Assembly (NCBI GenBank): GCA_902526435.1
Contig: CABZLA010000011.1
Span: forward strand, 1-32,916
Direction of reading: 5' to 3'
From: an uncultured Prochlorococcus sp.
GTDB lineage: Bacteria > Cyanobacteriota > Cyanobacteriia > PCC-6307 > Cyanobiaceae
DNA length: 32,916 nucleotides
Below the pieces are notes generated by a model that saw only the letters and a program-made list of their open reading frames with translations, was not told the DNA's origin and did no database searches. Shown piece after piece: positions 10,245 through 19,138 of this stretch (position 1 is the stretch's first letter; the number at the start of each line of letters is the position of its first letter). The translations under genes and the position numbers were made by a program.

Positions 10245-10916
10245 ATGACAAATTTCTTACCATTAGTAGAAAAGTTTCATTCATTACAAGGAGAGGGTTT
10301 TCACACAGGCCAAAGTGCTTTTTTTATAAGACTAGCTGGCTGTAACGTTGGATGTTCATGGTGCGATACTAAACATTCATGGGATAAAGAAAAATACCCT
10401 TTAATAGCAATTAAAGAAATCATAAATGAAATAAAAAAGGCTCGAAAAAAAGGAGCATCTTTTTTAGTTATCACTGGTGGTGAACCTTTACATCATAATT
10501 TAGATAATTTGTGCCAAGCTATAAATGAAGAAACTTCTGAGGAAAATCAAAACCCAATCAAGATTCATATCGAAACAAGTGGCGTAAACAAAATATCAGG
10601 TAATTATGATTGGATTACTTTATCTCCAAAAAGACATTCACCCCCCAGAACTTATTTTTTGAAAAATTGTAATGAACTAAAAATAATTATCAACGATCAA
10701 AAAGATATTGATTTTGCCATTGATATAAAGCAAGAAATAATGAATAAATATGAAAACTTATCATCAAAAAGCTATTTTGATAAGTTAGATAAAAAATATT
10801 ATTTACAGCCCGCATGGGAAAACGATAATGGGTTTTCACTTACAATAGATTTTGTTAAAAATAATCCTGAATGGAACTTAAGTCTTCAGACACATAAATA
10901 CTTAAAGATTAAATAG
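10245..10916 (+). CDS. queE: 7-carboxy-7-deazaguanine synthase (radical SAM)
   Basis: Radical SAM enzyme that contracts 6-carboxy-tetrahydropterin to 7-carboxy-7-deazaguanine in the preQ0/queuosine route. Numbered from the ATG at 10245 (223 residues), the 4Fe-4S cysteines are Cys33, Cys37 and Cys40 in CNVGCSWC, a CxxxCxxC motif. The substrate segment FHSLQGEGFHTG precedes it, and the SAM-binding TGGEPL follows. TSGVNK and LSPKRHSPP match the family's later conserved stretches. The frame is open to a TTG at 10233, but the ATG gives the usual N-terminus. The product is the substrate of QueC, encoded 5 nt downstream. Confidence 0.93.
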   Translation: MTNFLPLVEKFHSLQGEGFHTGQSAFFIRLAGCNVGCSWCDTKHSWDKEKYPLIAIKEIINEIKKARKKGASFLVITGGEPLHHNLDNLCQAINEETSEENQNPIKIHIETSGVNKISGNYDWITLSPKRHSPPRTYFLKNCNELKIIINDQKDIDFAIDIKQEIMNKYENLSSKSYFDKLDKKYYLQPAWENDNGFSLTIDFVKNNPEWNLSLQTHKYLKIK

Positions 10917-10921
10917 TTTAT

Positions 10922-11596
10922 ATGGATTTAAAAAATAAATCTGCAGTAATTTTATTATCAGGAGGTTTAGATTCTTCTACTGTTACAGGCATAGCAAAAG
11001 CGTCAAAAGCTAAAATATTTGGCTTATCTTTTGATTATGGACAAAGGCATAAAAAAGAATTAGATTCCGCAATAACAATAGCCAAGCACTTTGAAATAGA
11101 GGAATTCAAAATAGTAAAACTTGATTTATCTTTGTGGGGCGGATCATCTCTTACGGATATAAAAAAAGATTTACCTGTTGATGGCATACAGCAAAATATA
11201 ATTCCCAACACCTATGTACCTGGAAGAAATACAATCTTTATTTCTGTTGCGTTAAGTTATGCTGAGGCAATAAATGCTGATTTAATAGGCTTAGGAGTTA
11301 ATGCATTAGATTATTCTGGTTATCCAGATTGCAGGCCTGATTACATTAAAAAGTTTCAAGAATTAGCTAATCTTGCAAACAAACGTGGAAGAGAAGAAAA
11401 TCCAATTAAACTTTGGACACCTTTACTAGATTTAAATAAAGAAGATATTATTCAATTAGCTTTTGATAATAATGTTCCTCTAGAAAAAACATGGAGTTGT
11501 TATTCTGGAGATTTAAAACCCTGCGGGAAATGCGATAGTTGCAGAATTAGACAAAGAGCCTTCAAAAAATGGCAAATAAAAAAGAATGAAAATTAA
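10922..11596 (+). CDS. queC: 7-cyano-7-deazaguanine (preQ0) synthase
   Basis: ATP- and ammonia-dependent conversion of 7-carboxy-7-deazaguanine to preQ0, the next step after QueE. The protein has 224 residues. The PP-loop SGGLDSST lies at residues 13-20. A C-terminal zinc site is formed by Cys193, Cys201, Cys204 and Cys207 in CYSGDLKPCGKCDSC. NTYVPGRNTIF and GVNALDYSGYPDCRPD are typical of the family. It starts 5 nt after the queE stop, and its last 11 nt overlap the start of pabB, so queE-queC-pabB-pabC probably form one transcript. Confidence 0.97.
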   Translation: MDLKNKSAVILLSGGLDSSTVTGIAKASKAKIFGLSFDYGQRHKKELDSAITIAKHFEIEEFKIVKLDLSLWGGSSLTDIKKDLPVDGIQQNIIPNTYVPGRNTIFISVALSYAEAINADLIGLGVNALDYSGYPDCRPDYIKKFQELANLANKRGREENPIKLWTPLLDLNKEDIIQLAFDNNVPLEKTWSCYSGDLKPCGKCDSCRIRQRAFKKWQIKKNEN

Positions 11597-12905
11597 AACA
11601 AAAAAATTATCTAAGTGGCTTGACCCAGAATTGATAGCTAATCATTTTGCATTAAAATTTGGGGAACATGGGTTGTCTTGGTTAGATAGTGATGGGAAAG
11701 ATAATGGAGAATGGTCTATTTTAGGAGTTAACCCAAAAGAAATTATTTGCTCTAGAGATATCAATAATTTGGATATGGATAATAATCCATTTTTTAAATT
11801 AAAAAACATTGATAGAGGATTTTGGATGGGATGGTTAAACTTTGAGGCAAGCGCTTACATCGAACCAAAAAATCCATGGAAGAATAATGAAATATCGACT
11901 TTATGGATTGCATCATATGATCCAATTATAAAATTTAATCTGGTTTCTAATGAAATAATTCTTGAAGGAACTAGCACTGCTGAATTAATTAAATTTGAAA
12001 AAATAATTTTTAATATTAATGCTGAAACAGAAAAAAAATATATTAAAAGAAATCTGAAATTTGATTTTTCTAAAATTAATTTAAAAAAAATAACCAACGA
12101 ATTTCAAAAAAATATTTTGAAAGTTAAAAAATTAATTTCTATAGGAGATATTTTTCAAGCAAATCTAACAACACAATGTGAAGTTAAGGCTTTAGAAACT
12201 TATAGTTGTTTAAGCATATATTCAAAAATAAGAAGGAAATTACAAGCCCCTTTTGGAGGAATTATAATAAATCATTCACAGGGAATCAATGAAGCAGTGT
12301 TGTCAACTTCACCTGAAAGATTTTTAAAAATAGACAAAGCAGGATATGTCGAATCAAGACCTATCAAAGGCACAAGATGCAGACACCAAGATGAGAATCA
12401 AGATGCATTAAATGCTATAGATTTGATAACTAATGAAAAAGATAGAGCTGAAAATATTATGATTGTTGACCTCTTAAGAAACGATTTAAGCAAAGTATGC
12501 GAAATAGGAAGTATTGAGGTTCCAGAAATATTAAAACTTGAAAGTTACTTAAAAGTACATCATCTTACATCTGTAATAAGAGGAAAACTAAAAAAGGATA
12601 AAAGCTGGGTTGACTTACTAATTGCTTGTTGGCCGGGAGGCTCAATCACTGGAGCTCCAAAATTACGTTCATGCCAAAGACTTTTTGAAATAGAAAAATA
12701 CTCAAGAGGTCCTTACTGTGGTTCCTTCATCAAAGTTGACTGGAATGGAGAGTTTGATAGCAATATACTAATAAGATCATTTATATTAAATGGTAAAAAA
12801 ATTAATATATCCGCTGGTTGTGGAATAGTAAGTGATTCTGATCCTCAAAATGAAACAGAAGAACTAAAGTGGAAACTTTTGCCTTTGATAGATTCATTAA
12901 AATGA
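11586..12905 (+). CDS. pabB: Aminodeoxychorismate synthase component I (PabB)
   Basis: Chorismate-utilising enzyme that makes 4-amino-4-deoxychorismate for the p-aminobenzoate part of folate. The 439-residue protein has the chorismate-binding fold: FQANLTTQCEV, STSPERFLKI, ESRPIKGT, NEKDRAENIMIVDLLRNDL, HHLTSVIRG, PGGSITGAPK and a final SAGCGIV. The Lys261 in PIKGT is the lysine that separates PabB from anthranilate synthase TrpE, which usually has Ala there. The N-terminal part is weakly conserved. The amidotransferase subunit (PabA/TrpG) is not in the window. It overlaps queC by 11 nt and shares an ATGA with pabC, which performs the next step. Confidence 0.9.
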   Translation: MKIKTKKLSKWLDPELIANHFALKFGEHGLSWLDSDGKDNGEWSILGVNPKEIICSRDINNLDMDNNPFFKLKNIDRGFWMGWLNFEASAYIEPKNPWKNNEISTLWIASYDPIIKFNLVSNEIILEGTSTAELIKFEKIIFNINAETEKKYIKRNLKFDFSKINLKKITNEFQKNILKVKKLISIGDIFQANLTTQCEVKALETYSCLSIYSKIRRKLQAPFGGIIINHSQGINEAVLSTSPERFLKIDKAGYVESRPIKGTRCRHQDENQDALNAIDLITNEKDRAENIMIVDLLRNDLSKVCEIGSIEVPEILKLESYLKVHHLTSVIRGKLKKDKSWVDLLIACWPGGSITGAPKLRSCQRLFEIEKYSRGPYCGSFIKVDWNGEFDSNILIRSFILNGKKINISAGCGIVSDSDPQNETEELKWKLLPLIDSLK

Positions 12906-13729
12906 AATTAAGTTTAGGCTGGCATAAAGATAAATGGCTAGATATTGAAAATATTTATATATCAGCAAATGATAGAGGTCTTAAGTTTGGAGATGGCATA
13001 TTCGAGACTGTTTTAATAAAAAATAATAATGCTGTATTGATAGACGAACATATTCAAAGACTGGAAAATAGCAGTAAGGTTTTAAACATGAGTTTGAATT
13101 TAAATAAATCACATTTAAAAGACGTTATTAATCTAGGCATTTCAAAACTATCTCTTAAAAAGCATCAATTCGGATCAATTAGAATTAATTACAGCAGAGG
13201 TTTGAATAAAGGCAGATCGATTAGAATTAATAAAAATCAACAAGAAGATTATAAAAATAATTTATGGATTGAATTTTATCTTATAAAACCTAATTTTTCT
13301 CCAATAAGTACATTTATTAGTCAAACAGAAAAAAGAAATCAATATAGTTTAATTAATCAATGTAAAACTTTTTCATATAATCAATCAATACAAGTACTAA
13401 TAGAAGCTAATAAAAAATTATTTGATGATTGTTTAATGTTAAATACATCTAATGAATTATGTTGTGGCAGCACTTTTAATATATTACTTAAAAGGAACAA
13501 TACATGGTTAACACCAAGAAAAGAAAGCGGTTGTCTTCAGGGAATTATGGTTAAAAAAGCTATAAAATTAAAAATAATAAAGGAAGAATTGATCTTACCT
13601 AAATTTTATAATGATGATATTTTAATTGCAATTAATAGTTTATCTTGTAGACAAATTAATAGAGTAAATGATATAGAATTTATAAAAACTTTTGATCCAA
13701 AGTATTTCTGGAAATTATTGTATAAGTAA
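12902..13729 (+). CDS. pabC: Class IV aminotransferase-fold protein, likely aminodeoxychorismate lyase
   Basis: Predicted PLP enzyme splitting aminodeoxychorismate into p-aminobenzoate and pyruvate. Counting from the ATG at 12902 (275 residues), ISANDRGLKFGDGIFET is the class IV N-terminal signature, Lys145 in CKTFSYNQS is the expected PLP lysine, and NTSNELCCGSTFNI around residue 171 fits the E-x-x-x-x-N region. The assignment to PabC rather than a branched-chain or D-amino-acid aminotransferase rests mainly on translational coupling (ATGA) to pabB. The frame is open 33 nt further upstream to an ATG at 12869, inside pabB, but the overlapping start is more natural. It ends 2 nt from the convergent cobA. 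Confidence 0.85.
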   Translation: MKLSLGWHKDKWLDIENIYISANDRGLKFGDGIFETVLIKNNNAVLIDEHIQRLENSSKVLNMSLNLNKSHLKDVINLGISKLSLKKHQFGSIRINYSRGLNKGRSIRINKNQQEDYKNNLWIEFYLIKPNFSPISTFISQTEKRNQYSLINQCKTFSYNQSIQVLIEANKKLFDDCLMLNTSNELCCGSTFNILLKRNNTWLTPRKESGCLQGIMVKKAIKLKIIKEELILPKFYNDDILIAINSLSCRQINRVNDIEFIKTFDPKYFWKLLYK

Positions 13730-13731
13730 GA

Positions 13732-14517
13732 TTATTTCTTTTCTGGTAAAGAAGCATTAGATCTGTTATTTATAAAGTTATTAACTTTAAAACCAACAAT
13801 ATTTCCAATAACAATAATTGATGGTGAAGTGAAACTTTTATTACTAATTGTCTCTACTAAATTCTTTAATTCTGAAATTAAACATTTTTGATTATGCAAA
13901 GTTGCTTCTTGAATAACTGCACATTTAGTATTCTCATCCAAACCGCCTAGAAGTAATTCTTTAACAATAAATTCTATATTCCTCATACCCATGTAAATTA
14001 CTAAACCGTCAGATGATTTAGCTAACAATCTCCAATTAACAGTCTTTTTGTCTTTCTTAATATCTTCATGTCCAGTGACAAAAGTTACAGAGCTTCCTGC
14101 TTCTCGATGGGTTAATGGAATCCCAAAATTTGAAGGAGCGGCTATTCCAGAAGTTATCCCAGGCACAATTTCAACTGAAATCCCATTTTTTTCTAAAAAA
14201 GATACTTCTTCACCACCTCGAGAAAAAACAAAAGGATCACCTCCTTTAAGCCTTACAACGCTCTTCCCTTCTTTTGCTAATTTTACAATAAGTGAATTAG
14301 TATCAGCCTGAGGAACAGAACACAATCCAGCCCTTTTACCTACATTAAATATTTCGGTTTTTTTGTTAATTTCCTTAATGATTTCTGCAGAAACTAACGC
14401 ATCATGGACCAAAGCATCACAACTTTTGATAAGTCTTAAGGCTTTTAAAGTTAGGAGCTCAGGGTCACCAGGACCCGCTCCAACTAAATAGACTATACCG
14501 GGCACATTAATCTCCAT
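13732..14517 (-). CDS. cobA: Uroporphyrinogen-III C-methyltransferase (SUMT)
   Basis: Adds two methyl groups from SAM to uroporphyrinogen III, giving precorrin-2, the branch point to siroheme and cobalamin. The 261-residue size matches the monofunctional enzyme, without the dehydrogenase/chelatase domain of CysG. Motifs in order: YLVGAGPGDPELLTLKAL near the N-terminus, VHDALVS, RLKGGDPFVFSRGGEE, VPGITSGIAAP, PLTHREAGSSVTFVTGHE, YMGM and the late TSPSIIVIGNIV. It is divergent from the MFS gene across 45 nt and converges on pabC with a 2-nt gap. Confidence 0.95.
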   Translation of the reverse strand: MEINVPGIVYLVGAGPGDPELLTLKALRLIKSCDALVHDALVSAEIIKEINKKTEIFNVGKRAGLCSVPQADTNSLIVKLAKEGKSVVRLKGGDPFVFSRGGEEVSFLEKNGISVEIVPGITSGIAAPSNFGIPLTHREAGSSVTFVTGHEDIKKDKKTVNWRLLAKSSDGLVIYMGMRNIEFIVKELLLGGLDENTKCAVIQEATLHNQKCLISELKNLVETISNKSFTSPSIIVIGNIVGFKVNNFINNRSNASLPEKK

Positions 14518-14562
14518 TAACAGGTATGGTAGTAAAAGAAAATTGTATTGTAGATAAATATC

Positions 14563-15813
14563 GTGAAAAAAAGTTTATTCAAACCAAGTAGGAAATTCAC
14601 TTTATTCAGTGCTTTTGTAACTCTCCTAAATGATCGATTAAGCGAAAGTATTCTTTTACCAATTTTACCTTCTTTTGTTTTACTATTTGACTCAAAAGCT
14701 AGCACTTATGGTCTACTCTCTTGTACTTATCAATTAGCACAATTTACAGCTTCCCCTTTTATTGGGCTTATGAGTGATAGATATGGAAGAAGACCTATAA
14801 CTTTGTTTTGTATAACTGGATCAATCATCGGAATATCAATATTATCATTTACAGTTTTATTTGATTGGTCAACGTCACTAGCGACTATCCCCTTATTTTT
14901 ATTATTTATAGCAAGACTTATTGATGGTCTTAGTGGTGGAACTGCAGCGACGGCGACAACTATACTTGCAGATATTTCTAGTCCTGAAAAAAGAGCAAAA
15001 ACATTTGGACTTATTGGAGTTGCATTTGGATTAAGTTTCTTCTTGGGTAATATATTTGTTGTTATTTTTGCTAAAAATACAAATAATAATTTCATTATTC
15101 CAGTAATAATAGCCTCAATAATTCCAATTATTAACTTCATACTAGTATTTTTTTATTTACCAGAAACCAAGCCTCAAAACGAATTAAAAAAATCAAACCA
15201 AATTTTAAGGAATCCTCTAAAACAATTATTTAAAGTATTTAAAGAAGAAAAAATTAGAAAATTATCTCTAGCTTTTTTTATATATTTCATAGCTTTTACC
15301 GGATTAACAAATATTTTAATTTTCTTCCTTCAAGAATCTCTGAATTGGACAACTAAGGCATCCAGTGGAACTCTTGTAGTTGTAGGGGTAATAGCAATTA
15401 TCGTACAAGGTGGGCTAATTGGTCCTCTAGTAAAAAAATTTGGAGAAATGAAACTTACCTTAATTGGTTCAGGTTTTATTCTTTTAGCATGTTTTCTTCT
15501 AATAACTACCCCCCAAGAAAATGCGACAGTAAATATTTATTCTGCAGTTTCATTCTTAGCTGTGGGTGCAGGTTTAATTACACCTACATTAAGAGCATTA
15601 ATATCAAAGAAATTGGATGGTGATAACCAGGGTTCTATACTAAGTAATTTACAAGGTCTTCAAAGTCTTGGTGGGGTTTTAGGTATCGGAATGGCTGGAA
15701 GAGTTTATGATGATTTTGGTCCCAAAGCACCATTTGTTGCAGGATCAATTATTTTACTTTTTATGATTTACCTTATTGCTGAAGGAAAAAATAACAATAT
15801 TTCTTATAGTTAA
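14563..15813 (+). CDS. Major facilitator superfamily transporter
   Basis: A 416-residue membrane protein with about 12 hydrophobic segments, in two halves split by a charged loop near residues 195-230. The MFS signature between helices 2 and 3 reads GLMSDRYGRRP (around 66-76). LSGGTAATATTILADISSPEKRAKTFGLIG matches helices 4-5 of the drug/tetracycline-type subgroup, and a related signature recurs at GRVYDDFGPKAP near the end. The substrate cannot be read from sequence; efflux of a small organic compound is the default guess. The only sensible start is a GTG at 14563. It is divergent from cobA and 16 nt ahead of ppk. Confidence 0.88.
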   Translation: MKKSLFKPSRKFTLFSAFVTLLNDRLSESILLPILPSFVLLFDSKASTYGLLSCTYQLAQFTASPFIGLMSDRYGRRPITLFCITGSIIGISILSFTVLFDWSTSLATIPLFLLFIARLIDGLSGGTAATATTILADISSPEKRAKTFGLIGVAFGLSFFLGNIFVVIFAKNTNNNFIIPVIIASIIPIINFILVFFYLPETKPQNELKKSNQILRNPLKQLFKVFKEEKIRKLSLAFFIYFIAFTGLTNILIFFLQESLNWTTKASSGTLVVVGVIAIIVQGGLIGPLVKKFGEMKLTLIGSGFILLACFLLITTPQENATVNIYSAVSFLAVGAGLITPTLRALISKKLDGDNQGSILSNLQGLQSLGGVLGIGMAGRVYDDFGPKAPFVAGSIILLFMIYLIAEGKNNNISYS

Positions 15814-15829
15814 CTAATATGATGCCCTA

Positions 15830-17908
15830 ATGAAATACAAAGCTAACAATTTTATTAATAGAGAATTAAGTTGGATCGACTTTAATAAGAGAGTTCTTCT
15901 TACCGGCATGGAAAAAGACTATAAAGTACTAGATAAAATTAAATTTTTTTCAATTTTCAGTAATAATCTTGATGAATTTTTTATGGTTAGAGTTGCATCA
16001 TTAAAGACTCAAGTTGAAGCCGGGATTAGCAAAAAAAGTATTGATGGTCAAACTCCTAAAGAACAATTAAAAAAAATTAACAAAGAAGTAAAAAAACTCA
16101 CAACCCTTCAAGAAAAATATTTTAATAATGAATTAAATGATGAGCTAAGGAATAAAGGAATTTTTATAAAAAAGTATAGTGAACTGAATGAAAATCAAAA
16201 AAATTGGTGTAACAGCTATTTCCTGTCTTCAATTTTTCCTTTATTAACACCATTAGTAGTTGATCCTGCGCACCCATTCCCTTTTATAAGTAATTTAAGT
16301 CTTAATTTAGCCGCTCTTATTAATAATAAAGAAGAATCAAAAAATCAATTTGTAAGAGTTAAAATCCCGACAAAAAATATAGGCAGATTTATACTTGTTC
16401 CTAATGAAATTATTGAAACTGAAGATGAAAGAGAGCGTTTTTTTATAACTGTTGAAGACTTAATTGGAAACAATATCAATGCCTTATTTAATGGAATGGA
16501 GTGCTTAAATTATTCTTTTTTCCGAGTAACAAGAGACGCAGATTTAGAATTAAAAGAACTTGAAGCTGACGATTTACTTCTTGCTGTAGAGCAAAGCTTG
16601 CAAAAAAGAAGATTAGGGGGAGATGTAGTTAGATTAGAAGTAAAAGAAAACATTCCACAAAATATTTTAAAGTTACTTATTGAAAGTATTGGAATACCTG
16701 AAGAATATATTTACTTTTGCAAAAGCTTATTAGGACTTGACGATTTAAATTATCTCACAAAAATTAATCGAGAGGACTTAAAAGAAAATTTATTAATTGG
16801 AGATACACATCCATTATTAAAATCATTGAATTCTTTTAAAGATAAAAATTTTAACTCTATTTTCAGCATTCTTAGGAAACAGAGTATACTCCTACATCAT
16901 CCATATGACTTATTCAAAACCTCTGTAGAAGAATTTATCAATAAAGCAGCTGACGACAAACTTGTACTAGCCATTAAAATTACTCTTTATAGAGTTTCAA
17001 AAGACTCTCCAATTATTGAAGCCTTAATGAGAGCGGCTGAGAATGGGAAAGAAGTAATGACTCTTGTTGAGCTCAAAGCAAGATTTGATGAAGATAACAA
17101 CATCCAATGGGCAAAACAGCTTGAACAAGCTGGGGTTCATGTTGTTTATGGAATACTAGGCTTTAAAACGCATACAAAGATTGCTTTAGTAATTAGAAAA
17201 GAAAAAGGAAGATTAAGGAATTATTTTCATATTGGAACTGGAAATTACAATTCGAATACTTCTCGCTATTACACAGATATAGGATTTCTTTCAACGGATC
17301 CTGATATCTCCTCAGATTTAATTGAACTTTTTAATTACTTATCAGGATTCTCAAAACAAAAAACTTATCAGAAATTATTAGTATCACCAGCATCATTAAG
17401 AAAAAAATTCATCTTTTTAATAAATAGAGAAATTGAAAATATGGAAAAAGGAGAAAAAGGGGAAATTATTGCAAAAATGAATTCATTAGTAGATCCAGAA
17501 ATTATTCAATTACTTTATTTAGCTTCTCAAAAAGGAGTTAAAATTCATCTTATAATCCGAGGAATATGTTGTTTATATCCTCAAAGAGAGAATTTGAGTG
17601 AAAATATTAATGTTACAAGTATTATTGGGCATTTTCTTGAACATTCTAGAATTTTTTGGTTTTACAATAACAATAATCCTGAAGTTTTTATAGGCAGCGC
17701 AGACTGGATGAAAAGAAATTTAGACAGAAGAATAGAAGCTGTTACACCTATAGAAGACTTAAAATTAAAATCTCAACTATTTGATCTTTTACAAACTTAT
17801 ATTGATGATAACTATTACTCTTGGATCATGAATAAAGATGGAATATACGAAAAAAAAAGGAGGGGTTCAAACTCAAATCGTTCTCAAATTGATCTAATTA
17901 AAGATTAA
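15830..17908 (+). CDS. ppk: Polyphosphate kinase 1
   Basis: Reversibly polymerises the terminal phosphate of ATP into polyphosphate. At 692 residues it has the full PPK1 layout: an N-terminal helical domain starting FINRELSWIDFNKRVL, a head domain, and two phospholipase-D-like C-terminal domains. The autophosphorylated histidine is His448 in GFKTHTK; the second conserved histidine is His605 in FLEHSRIFWF. LVELKARFDEDNNIQWAKQL and SADWMKRNLDRRIE are also typical. It lies 16 nt after the MFS gene and is followed by the long AT-rich leader of the sigma factor gene. No exopolyphosphatase is in the window, and I saw no Pho box upstream. Confidence 0.97.
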   Translation: MKYKANNFINRELSWIDFNKRVLLTGMEKDYKVLDKIKFFSIFSNNLDEFFMVRVASLKTQVEAGISKKSIDGQTPKEQLKKINKEVKKLTTLQEKYFNNELNDELRNKGIFIKKYSELNENQKNWCNSYFLSSIFPLLTPLVVDPAHPFPFISNLSLNLAALINNKEESKNQFVRVKIPTKNIGRFILVPNEIIETEDERERFFITVEDLIGNNINALFNGMECLNYSFFRVTRDADLELKELEADDLLLAVEQSLQKRRLGGDVVRLEVKENIPQNILKLLIESIGIPEEYIYFCKSLLGLDDLNYLTKINREDLKENLLIGDTHPLLKSLNSFKDKNFNSIFSILRKQSILLHHPYDLFKTSVEEFINKAADDKLVLAIKITLYRVSKDSPIIEALMRAAENGKEVMTLVELKARFDEDNNIQWAKQLEQAGVHVVYGILGFKTHTKIALVIRKEKGRLRNYFHIGTGNYNSNTSRYYTDIGFLSTDPDISSDLIELFNYLSGFSKQKTYQKLLVSPASLRKKFIFLINREIENMEKGEKGEIIAKMNSLVDPEIIQLLYLASQKGVKIHLIIRGICCLYPQRENLSENINVTSIIGHFLEHSRIFWFYNNNNPEVFIGSADWMKRNLDRRIEAVTPIEDLKLKSQLFDLLQTYIDDNYYSWIMNKDGIYEKKRRGSNSNRSQIDLIKD

Positions 17909-18028
17909 AAAAATAAATTTTTTATAACATTTTAAAAAACTTCTTAATATTGATAAAAATTTTATATTTATAAAAACTCCAGTCATATCAACAATTTTGA
18001 AGTAATATTGATAAAAATAAATTTTTTT
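17909..18028. repeat. Duplicated AT-rich module upstream of the sigma factor gene
   Basis: TAATATTGATAAAAAT occurs exactly at 17945-17960 and 18003-18018, 58 nt apart. A second 15-nt word, AAAAATAAATTTTTT, occurs at 17909-17923 and again at 18013-18027, partly overlapping the second copy of the first word. A TATCAA at 17986-17991 is the reverse complement of the TTGATA core. The longest gene-free stretch of the window thus carries three TTGATA cores, two direct and one inverted. In such AT-rich sequence part of this can arise by chance; the exact 16-nt copy is the strongest element. Confidence 0.75.
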
Positions 18029-18100
18029 GTCTTTAAAGTTTCAACGCAAAAGTATTTTTTTTCTTGATTTCAGTGCTAGCTTTTTAAAAAATCCACTAAA

Positions 18101-18105
18101 AGAGG
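18101..18105 (+). promoter_or_regulatory. Ribosome binding site deciding the sigma factor start
   Basis: AGAGG ends 8 nt before the ATG at 18114. This favours that ATG over the in-frame TTG at 18027 or the GTG at 18111. Confidence 0.5.
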
Positions 18106-18113
18106 CCAGGGTG

Positions 18114-19133
18114 ATGGGGATCCTTCTGGAATCGGGAAATAGTTCTTCAAAAAAGAAAGCTGAAGAACCTAGATTACCAAACACTGCGGGCAAGACTCGC
18201 AAAACAAAACCGAGCTTAACTGCAAAACAAAACCAAAAAAAATCTGCAAGACTTGCTTCAGATTCAATAGGTTATTACTTAAGCAGTATTGGAAGAGTTC
18301 CTCTTCTTACAGCAGCAGAAGAAATAGAGCTTGCGCATCATGTTCAAAACATGAAAAAAATGCTAGAAATTCCTGAGATAGAAAGATCATCAAAAAATCT
18401 TCGCTTAATTAAAATTGGGAAAAGAGCAAGAGATAGAATGATGTCAGCCAATTTAAGACTTGTAGTATCTGTTGCTAAGAAGTATCAAAATCAAGGGTTA
18501 GAATTATTAGACTTGGTACAGGAAGGCGCCATAGGCTTAGAAAGAGCGGTTGATAAATTTGATCCTGCGATGGGATATAAATTTTCTACTTATGCTTATT
18601 GGTGGATTAGACAAGGAATGACAAGAGCTATTGATAATAGTGCTAGAACAATTCGATTGCCAATTCATATCAGTGAAAAGCTTTCCAAAATGAGGAGAGT
18701 ATCCAGAGAATTATCTCAGAAATCTGGAAGGCAACCAACCAGATTTGAAATGGCAACAGCTATGGGAATTGAGCAAAAAGATTTAGAAGACTTAATCTCT
18801 CAAAGTGCTCCATGCGCATCTCTTGATGCTCACGCAAGAGGCGAAGAAGATCGTAGTACTCTTGGTGAACTTATTCCCGATCCAAATGGAGAAGAGCCCA
18901 TGGAAGGGATGGATAGAAATATCCAAAAAGAACATTTAGGAACTTGGCTGACTCAACTAAATGAAAGAGAACAAAAAATTATGAAACTTAGATTCGGCTT
19001 AAACGGAGAAGAACCTCTTACACTAGCCGAAATAGGAAGACAAATAAATGTATCCAGAGAAAGAGTTAGGCAATTAGAAGCTAAGGCAATATTAAAACTA
19101 AGAGTAATGACCACTCATCAAAAAGCAGCCTAA
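18114..19133 (+). CDS. RNA polymerase sigma factor, sigma-70 group 2
   Basis: Promoter-recognition subunit related to the primary sigma factor. From the ATG at 18114 it has 339 residues: a basic, poorly conserved N-terminus, region 1.2 (DSIGYYLSSIGRVPLLTAAEEIEL), region 2 (NLRLVVSVAKKY to FSTYAYWWIRQGMTRAI, with the RNA polymerase and -10 contacts), region 3 with the DPNGEEP loop, and region 4 (LTLAEIGRQINVSRERVRQLE), the -35-binding helix-turn-helix. The large region 1.1 of primary factors is absent, which fits the non-essential group 2 sigmas common in cyanobacteria, often tied to light, circadian or stress control. The frame is open to a TTG at 18027, but that extension looks like untranslated leader. 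A duplicated AT module lies upstream. Confidence 0.92.
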   Translation: MGILLESGNSSSKKKAEEPRLPNTAGKTRKTKPSLTAKQNQKKSARLASDSIGYYLSSIGRVPLLTAAEEIELAHHVQNMKKMLEIPEIERSSKNLRLIKIGKRARDRMMSANLRLVVSVAKKYQNQGLELLDLVQEGAIGLERAVDKFDPAMGYKFSTYAYWWIRQGMTRAIDNSARTIRLPIHISEKLSKMRRVSRELSQKSGRQPTRFEMATAMGIEQKDLEDLISQSAPCASLDAHARGEEDRSTLGELIPDPNGEEPMEGMDRNIQKEHLGTWLTQLNEREQKIMKLRFGLNGEEPLTLAEIGRQINVSRERVRQLEAKAILKLRVMTTHQKAA

Positions 19134-19138
19134 TTAAG

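Noticed and set aside
14517-15140. Minus-strand open frames inside the MFS gene.
   Set aside because: They are shadows of hydrophobic coding sequence and lack start signals or motifs.
17900-17930. AAAAAATAAATTTTTT after ppk as a terminator.
   Set aside because: A/T-only stem without G-C pairs; similar runs are common throughout this sequence.
18027-18113. TTG-started N-terminal extension of the sigma factor.
   Set aside because: The residues do not resemble sigma factors, the region carries the AT repeats, and an AGAGG site supports the ATG at 18114.
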